Assembly (NCBI GenBank): GCA_963841705.1
Contig: CAWJDY010000019.1
Location: 1 to 64,000, forward strand
Direction of reading: 5' to 3'
Source: VAZQ01 sp963841705
Lineage (GTDB): Bacteria > Pseudomonadota > Alphaproteobacteria > Rhizobiales > Xanthobacteraceae
Length of the DNA stretch: 64,000 nucleotides
The number at the start of each line of letters is the position of its first letter. Position 1 is the stretch's first letter. The notes beneath the pieces are model-generated. The model made no database searches, had not been told where the DNA came from, and was given only the letters and a program-made list of their open reading frames with translations. Shown one piece after another: positions 59,181-64,000 of this stretch. Made by a program: the position numbers and the translations under genes.

Positions 59181-60830
59181 ATGCGCGAGTTCGATTACAT
59201 CATCGTCGGGGCGGGCTCGGCGGGCTGCGTTCTCGCGGAGAGGCTCAGCGCCGATCGCGACATTCGTGTGCTGCTGCTCGAAGCCGGGGGATGGGACTGG
59301 CATCCCCTCATTCGGATTCCGCTGGGTGTCGGGCGGATCTGGGGGTTCGGCCGGTTCGACTGGGGGTACGAGACGGAACCCGAGCCCAATGCCGCCGGCC
59401 GGCGGATCGAGACTGCACGCGGCAAGGTCATTGGCGGTTGCCACTCCATCAACGCGATGGGCCATGTGCGCGGCCATCGCGCCGATTACGACCGGTGGTG
59501 CCGCCTGGGACTGCACGGCTGGTCCTATGCGGAGGTCCTTCCCTATTTCAAGCGTGCTGAAACCTGGGAGGATGGTCACTCGGCTTATCGCGGCGGTGCT
59601 GGACCGATCTTTGTGCGGCGTACCAAGGGCATGGACCCTTTATACGAGGCCTATATCCAAGCCGGCCTGAAAGCCGGTCATCCCTTCACCGACGATTACA
59701 ACGGCGCGCAGCAGCACGGGTTCGGCTGGGCGCAATGGACGATCCGCAATGGGAGGCGTGACAGCACCGCGCGGGCCTATCTGCATCCTGCATTGGGCCG
59801 GCGAAATCTGCATGTCGGAGTGCGCGCGCTTGCCACGCGGATCGTCCTCGAGCATGGCCGAGCTGTCGGCATCGAGTACCATCAGCGGCGCGCCAAATTC
59901 ACCGCGCGTGCCGCGCGTGAAGTCATCCTCTGCGCCGGTGCCATCAACACGCCGCAGCTATTGATGCTGTCCGGGATCGGCGATCCCGACCATATCGGCG
60001 AGTTTGGGATAAGAGCGACGGTCCCCTTGCGCGGCGTCGGGCGCAATCTGCAGGACCATTGCTCGACCGGCCTGCTGCATGAACGGCTTCAACCGGGGCC
60101 CTTTGTAGCGGCTACGCGCGCTGATCGGCTCGCTCGCAATCTTGCCCGCGCCTATGTTGCGGGCTCCGGCCCGGCAACCGACGTGCCGAGCGGCTTCATG
60201 GCCTTCGTGAAGACCGATTCGGGCTGTGCGATCCCGGATATCCAGTTTCTGTTCCGGTCCGGCTCATCGCATGCAGGCCCCTGGTTCCCGGGCATCAGGC
60301 CGGCGTGGACCGACGGCTTCATCTGCCGTCCAATCCTGCTGCGACCAAGAAGCCGCGGCCAGATTCGGCTGCGCTCGGCTGCCCCTCACCATCCCGTGCG
60401 CATTTCGCAGAATTTTCTCGCCGAGGAGCACGATCTCAGCACCTTGCGGGCAGGGCTCAAGGTGTTGCGCGAGGTCGCCGCGCAACCTTCGCTGGCTCCG
60501 TTCCGCGGCCGCGAGATCGGCCCCGGAACAGACGTGCGTTCCGATCAGAAGCTCAACCGCCATATTCGCGCGACACTTGCAACCGCTCATCACCCCTGCG
60601 GCACCTGCCGCATGGGGGTGGGGCCGGATGCGGTGGTTGATGCGAGCCTCACGGTGCGCGGCATTCAGAGCCTCCGCGTGGTGGATGCTTCCATCATGCC
60701 CGACCTGGTCGGCGGCAACATCAATGCGACGGTGATCATGATCGCGGAGAAAGCCGCAGACCTGATCCTCGGCAGGCCTGCTCCGGCAGCCGCACTGCTG
60801 CAGCGCGATGACGAACCGGCACGGAACTGA
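59181..60830 (+). CDS. GMC-family FAD-dependent alcohol dehydrogenase/oxidase
   Basis: The 549-residue flavoprotein has the Rossmann site FDYIIVGAGSAGCVLAERLS (about 4-23) and the GMC signature REVILCAGAINTPQLLMLSG followed by IG. Near the C-terminus come HHPCGTCRMG, with the catalytic His, and NINATVIMIAEKAADLILG. It resembles choline dehydrogenase and other alcohol dehydrogenases without a signal peptide. The ATG at 59181 follows the weak GACGGCCCTGCC. The binding protein after it (60881) may import its substrate. Confidence 0.92.
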   Translation: MREFDYIIVGAGSAGCVLAERLSADRDIRVLLLEAGGWDWHPLIRIPLGVGRIWGFGRFDWGYETEPEPNAAGRRIETARGKVIGGCHSINAMGHVRGHRADYDRWCRLGLHGWSYAEVLPYFKRAETWEDGHSAYRGGAGPIFVRRTKGMDPLYEAYIQAGLKAGHPFTDDYNGAQQHGFGWAQWTIRNGRRDSTARAYLHPALGRRNLHVGVRALATRIVLEHGRAVGIEYHQRRAKFTARAAREVILCAGAINTPQLLMLSGIGDPDHIGEFGIRATVPLRGVGRNLQDHCSTGLLHERLQPGPFVAATRADRLARNLARAYVAGSGPATDVPSGFMAFVKTDSGCAIPDIQFLFRSGSSHAGPWFPGIRPAWTDGFICRPILLRPRSRGQIRLRSAAPHHPVRISQNFLAEEHDLSTLRAGLKVLREVAAQPSLAPFRGREIGPGTDVRSDQKLNRHIRATLATAHHPCGTCRMGVGPDAVVDASLTVRGIQSLRVVDASIMPDLVGGNINATVIMIAEKAADLILGRPAPAAALLQRDDEPARN

Positions 60831-60880
60831 TAAACTTGGCGCACGGAGTCGATGCGTACAACGGTACGAACGAGGCGGAG

Positions 60881-61864
60881 ATGGGTTCTATCAGCAGACG
60901 GGCGGTGCTGCGCGGAGCAGCGGCAGGCGTGCTCGACACGGGCACGGTGCCACGCATCGCGCGCGCCGCGCCGGTGACGCTGCGGATCGGTTATGGCGGG
61001 GCGGCGGAAGAGCCGTTGTGGCTCCTGATCGCCAAGCCGGAGCTGGGCCGAAACCAGGGCAAGCTCTACACGATCGACGGAACCAAATTCCAGGGGTCGG
61101 ACAAGCGCGCCCAGGCCTTCGAGGCGGATGCCATCGATCTTGCCGCAGGCGGCGCGAACGGCGTCATCTTCGCCGCCGCGGAGGGCGTGACCGTGAAGAT
61201 CATCGCGTCCATCTGCCGCGAAAGCTCGCGCGGGTTCAGCACCTCGTACTACGCCAAGGCGCAGTCCGCGATCAAATCGGTGCCCGACCTGAAAGGCAAG
61301 ATCGTCGGGCTCAACGGCTTTTCCACCTCCGGCCATCTGTGGCTGTGGGCAGCGCTCGGCAAGCACGGTCTCTCCGACGCCGACGTGACAATTGCCCCGA
61401 TCCCCTTTTCCGCGATGCAGGAGGCTTTGACCGCCGGCAAGATCGACGTCGGGGAATTCCCGCAGCCCTTTGCCGCGCTGCTGGAAAGGGATGCAGCGGT
61501 CACCAAGGTGTTCGACGCCAAATATGGTCTGCCGTTCGATGAGGAGCTCGATGTGATCATCGGCAAGGAGGCCTTCCTCGTGAAAAACAGCGCGGCGGTT
61601 CGCGCGTTTCTCGAGGACCTCAAGGAAGCGATGCGGTTTTATCTGGAACAGCCGAATGAGGCACGCCAGCTGCTGATCGATGATCGGATGGTTCGGGTGA
61701 GCCCGGAAGTTTATTTGCACATGAAGGACTATTACCGCGACCCGACGCTGCGGCCGGACCTCGACGCGCTGATCAAGATGCAGGAATTTCAGGTCAAGGC
61801 CGGATTCCAAAAAAACAGCATCGACATCAAAGCGCTGGTCGATCCGAGCTACTTGCCCGGTTGA
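60881..61864 (+). CDS. NMT1/SsuA-type ABC substrate-binding protein, Tat-type signal
   Basis: The 327-residue receptor starts GSISRRAVLRGAAAG, a twin-arginine (SRR) signal, cleaved near RAAP. The NMT1-like fold follows: TLRIGYGGAAEEPLWLLIAK, FEADAIDLAAGGANGVIFAA, TSYYAKAQSAIKSVPDLKGK and IPFSAMQEALTAGKIDVGEF. Neither permease nor ATPase is adjacent. It lies about 50 bases after the GMC gene, probably in one operon, and ends 7 bases before the convergent egtD stop. Confidence 0.85.
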   Translation: MGSISRRAVLRGAAAGVLDTGTVPRIARAAPVTLRIGYGGAAEEPLWLLIAKPELGRNQGKLYTIDGTKFQGSDKRAQAFEADAIDLAAGGANGVIFAAAEGVTVKIIASICRESSRGFSTSYYAKAQSAIKSVPDLKGKIVGLNGFSTSGHLWLWAALGKHGLSDADVTIAPIPFSAMQEALTAGKIDVGEFPQPFAALLERDAAVTKVFDAKYGLPFDEELDVIIGKEAFLVKNSAAVRAFLEDLKEAMRFYLEQPNEARQLLIDDRMVRVSPEVYLHMKDYYRDPTLRPDLDALIKMQEFQVKAGFQKNSIDIKALVDPSYLPG

Positions 61865-61870
61865 GGGCGT

Positions 61871-62878
61871 CTATTCCCCGGTAAGCGGCTGCCGAGCAGC
61901 AGTTACGCCCTCAGTGAATACGAGGGCATGAACGGAAAACTTCCCATCGGGGTCGGTCCATGCCGAGATCGGCGTCCATCCCGATCCGCGCGCGAGCGCA
62001 GCAAACGAGGCAAGCGTATATTTGTAGCTGTTCTCGGTGTGAATGGTCTCGCCCGGGCGGAACTCTATGCTGCGGCCGGCCACGCCGACTTTCTGACGCT
62101 TCTTGCTGGCGAGGTGCATCTCGATGCGGTGTCGCTCGGAATTGAAGAACGCGTGGTGGCTGAAGCTCGCGGGGTCGAACGTCGCGCCGAGCTCGCGGTT
62201 GATGCGCGTGAGCAGGTTGAAGTTGAACTTGGCGGTAATGCCGGCTGCATCATTATACGCGGCATTGAGGATGCCCGCATCCTTCACCAGATCGACGCCG
62301 ATAATCAGCGTCGAGCGATCTCCGAGCATGCGCCCGGCATGGCGCAGGAACGCGCAGGCCTCGTGCGGCTCGAAATTGCCGATCGTCGATCCCGGGAAGA
62401 ATCCGGCATGTGGAAGCCGCTCCACCTCCGGCGGCAGCGTAAACGGGCGGGTGAAGTCCGCTTCGACCGGCAGCACGGCGAATTGCGGGTGATCGCGCCG
62501 AAGCTCCTGCGCCTCGCTGAGGAGCATTTCCGCGGAAATGTCTACCGGGACATATGCGGCTATCCCGGACGCGGCATCAATCAGGATTCTCGCCTTCTTG
62601 CTCGAGCCACTGCCAAACTCGACGAGGGCGCCACCCGCCGGGATGAAGCGAGCGATCTCGCTCGCATGCTCGTGCAGGATCGCCATCTCGCAACGAGTCA
62701 AATAATATTCCGGGGTGGCGGTAATGGCTTCGAACAGCTGCGCGCCGGCCTCGTCATAGAAATATTTCGGCGGGATCCGCTTGGGCTTTGCCGTCAATCC
62801 GGCAATGACCTCAGCCGCGAGCGAGGACTGCGGGAGCGGCACCGGGTGGCGAAATGCGGCCTGACTACGAGCGGCCAT
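61871..62878 (-). CDS. egtD: L-histidine N-alpha-methyltransferase
   Basis: The 335-residue methyltransferase makes hercynine from histidine with three SAM molecules, the first step of ergothioneine synthesis. It shows RIPPKYFYDEAGAQLFEAIT, EYYLTRCEMAILHEHASEI, the SAM site VEFGSGSSKKARIL (about 86-99), the segment FFPGSTIGNFEPHEA, and FNFNLLTRINRELGATF. The ending IHTENSYKYTL is also typical of EgtD. Its start overlaps the end of egtB by 14 bases, so the genes form the egtB-egtD operon. Confidence 0.93.
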   Translation of the reverse strand: MAARSQAAFRHPVPLPQSSLAAEVIAGLTAKPKRIPPKYFYDEAGAQLFEAITATPEYYLTRCEMAILHEHASEIARFIPAGGALVEFGSGSSKKARILIDAASGIAAYVPVDISAEMLLSEAQELRRDHPQFAVLPVEADFTRPFTLPPEVERLPHAGFFPGSTIGNFEPHEACAFLRHAGRMLGDRSTLIIGVDLVKDAGILNAAYNDAAGITAKFNFNLLTRINRELGATFDPASFSHHAFFNSERHRIEMHLASKKRQKVGVAGRSIEFRPGETIHTENSYKYTLASFAALARGSGWTPISAWTDPDGKFSVHALVFTEGVTAARQPLTGE

Positions 62879-64000
62879 TGCTCAACTCCTGAAAATTTGC
62901 TCGCGATTGCGCGCGCCCGCTGTACTCGACCAGCCGCAAGCCGCTGAATTGCCAGCGCGCCTGCGGATAGAAGAAATTTCGATAGCTGGCGCGCGCATGC
63001 CCCTCGGGCGTCGCATGCGAGCTGCCGCGCAGAACCATCTGATTGATCATGAACTTGCCGTTGTATTCACCAAGTGCCCCCTGTGCCGCGACATAGCCGG
63101 GATAGGGAAGATAGGCGCTGCGGGTCCATTGCCACACCTGCCCGAAGGCGCCGTCAAGCAGGCCCAAACGCGCTGCGACTTCCCATTCAGCCTCGCTGGG
63201 CAGGTGCTTGCCGGCCCAGCGTGCAAACGCATCGGCCTCGTAATAGCTCACGTGGGAAACCGGCGCGCGCGGCTCGATTGGCCGCAAGCCGCCGAGAGTC
63301 ATCCCAGCCCACCTCCCATCGACCTCGCGCCAGTAGCCCGGCGCGTTCCAGCTCTCGGCCTCGACGACAGCCCACCCATCCGACAGCCATAGCGACGGCG
63401 TTGCATAGCCGCCGTCATGCATGAATTCCAGCCACTGCGCATTCGTGACAAGGGACCGTGCAATGCGGACAGGCTGCAGCAACACTTGATGCGCCGGTCG
63501 CTCGTTGTCGAAACAAAAGCCTTCCGCAGCAAAGCCGACAGGGTGAATTCCCTCGGGTAGCTCCACGAATCCCTGCGACGACACTTGCCCGGATGGAGCC
63601 TGCCAGGAGCGATCATAAGCCGGCGCAATCGGATTGTGCGCAAAGGCATGCAGGATATCCGTGAGCAGCAGCTCCTGATGCTGCTGCTCGTGGTGCAGTC
63701 CGATCTCGAGGATCCGGCATATGTCCGAGAGCTTGGAGCTTCTCGCGTTTGCAAGCAGATGCTCAACCGCCTGATTGACATGCTCGCGATAGGCGGCGAC
63801 CTCCTCGCAGCTGGGTCGCGTCAGCAGTCCGCGGCGCGGGCGCGCGTGACGGGGACCGGCGGCGACATAATACGAGTTGAACAGAAACGCGAAACTCTCA
63901 TTGAAAACGCGATATCCTCGAGCGTGCGTCGCCAGAAGAAATTGCTCCAAGAACCACGTGGTGTGCGCGCGGTGCCACTTGGTGGGACTGGCATCGGGCA
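62865..64000 (-). CDS. egtB: Ergothioneine biosynthesis sulfoxide synthase, 5' end outside window
   Basis: The C-terminal 379 residues of EgtB are in the window; the reading continues unbroken to 64000 as SPTKWHRAHTTWFLEQFLL, the usual DinB-like start. The iron-binding HxxxHxE is in LHHEQQHQELLLTD. The formylglycine-generating-enzyme-like domain runs from GFVELPEGIHPVGFAA through LPSEAEWEVAARLGLLDGAF and WQWTRSAYLPYPGYVAAQGA, to the end near MVLRGSSHATPEGHARASYR. It couples hercynine to cysteine or gamma-glutamylcysteine with O2. egtC and egtE are not visible in the window. Confidence 0.93.
   Translation of the reverse strand, partial: PDASPTKWHRAHTTWFLEQFLLATHARGYRVFNESFAFLFNSYYVAAGPRHARPRRGLLTRPSCEEVAAYREHVNQAVEHLLANARSSKLSDICRILEIGLHHEQQHQELLLTDILHAFAHNPIAPAYDRSWQAPSGQVSSQGFVELPEGIHPVGFAAEGFCFDNERPAHQVLLQPVRIARSLVTNAQWLEFMHDGGYATPSLWLSDGWAVVEAESWNAPGYWREVDGRWAGMTLGGLRPIEPRAPVSHVSYYEADAFARWAGKHLPSEAEWEVAARLGLLDGAFGQVWQWTRSAYLPYPGYVAAQGALGEYNGKFMINQMVLRGSSHATPEGHARASYRNFFYPQARWQFSGLRLVEYSGRAQSRANFQELSNGRS

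Overview
The window looks like a chromosomal segment of a high-GC alphaproteobacterium of the Hyphomicrobiales, probably near Bradyrhizobium, Rhodopseudomonas or Pseudolabrys. The evidence is indirect: many orphan periplasmic binding proteins with an N-terminal MRRREF...ARAQQ export signal, TctC/Bug receptors, CoxSML-type hydroxylases, and dispersed palindromic intergenic repeats of a kind common in these genomes. There is no rRNA or recognisable tRNA gene, so the assignment stays at order level. Layout by region: (1) 0.2-9.6 kb. A DUF805 membrane protein, then a minus-strand operon of a Liv-type ABC importer (binding protein, LivH, LivM, LivG, LivF), a DUF917 / S-methyl-thiohydantoin desulfurase-family protein, a divergent urocanate-hydratase homologue and a frameshifted UbiD-type decarboxylase. 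The DUF917 plus urocanase-like pair matches catabolism of ergothioneine or S-methyl-ergothioneine better than histidine utilisation. (2) 10-15.1 kb. A 34-residue membrane peptide, an L,D-transpeptidase, a group II intron fragment sitting inside a dispersed repeat, and a translationally coupled pair of a MoaD/ThiS-like protein and a BNR beta-propeller protein. (3) 15.3-27.2 kb. A plastic region with at least six PF04392 substrate-binding genes, intact or broken, sharing 5' and 3' flanking boxes. It also holds an IS630-type insertion, BrnTA, a second toxin-antitoxin pair whose toxin carries a nonsense codon, and a segmental duplication that includes a truncated tctC copy. (4) 27.2-44.1 kb. A CoxS/CoxM/CoxL-type hydroxylase operon, an NMT1/SsuA-like ABC importer, a stand-alone molybdenum hydroxylase large subunit, an asparaginase-like enzyme, a dihydroorotase/hydantoinase-like amidohydrolase, a CobW-type GTPase with a His-rich loop, a TctC receptor and a second UbiD-family decarboxylase.

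(5) 44.1-57.3 kb. An aromatic catabolism region: RidA, a CAP protein, an aryl-CoA ligase-like enzyme, a 3-hydroxybenzoate-6-hydroxylase-like FAD monooxygenase, VapBC, DUF2237, two FAA hydrolases, an MBL-fold hydrolase, gentisate 1,2-dioxygenase, an SDR and two FMN reductases. Together these read as a gentisate ring-cleavage route. (6) 57.3-64 kb. A TauD/TfdA dioxygenase paired with a divergent ATP-grasp-like protein, a GMC oxidoreductase, an SsuA-like binding protein, and the ergothioneine biosynthesis genes egtD and egtB (egtB runs off the window). Three genes in the first 18 kb carry single-base frameshifts, so local assembly error must be excluded before they are called pseudogenes. Putative ergothioneine synthesis and putative degradation of its S-methyl form lie within 64 kb of each other.
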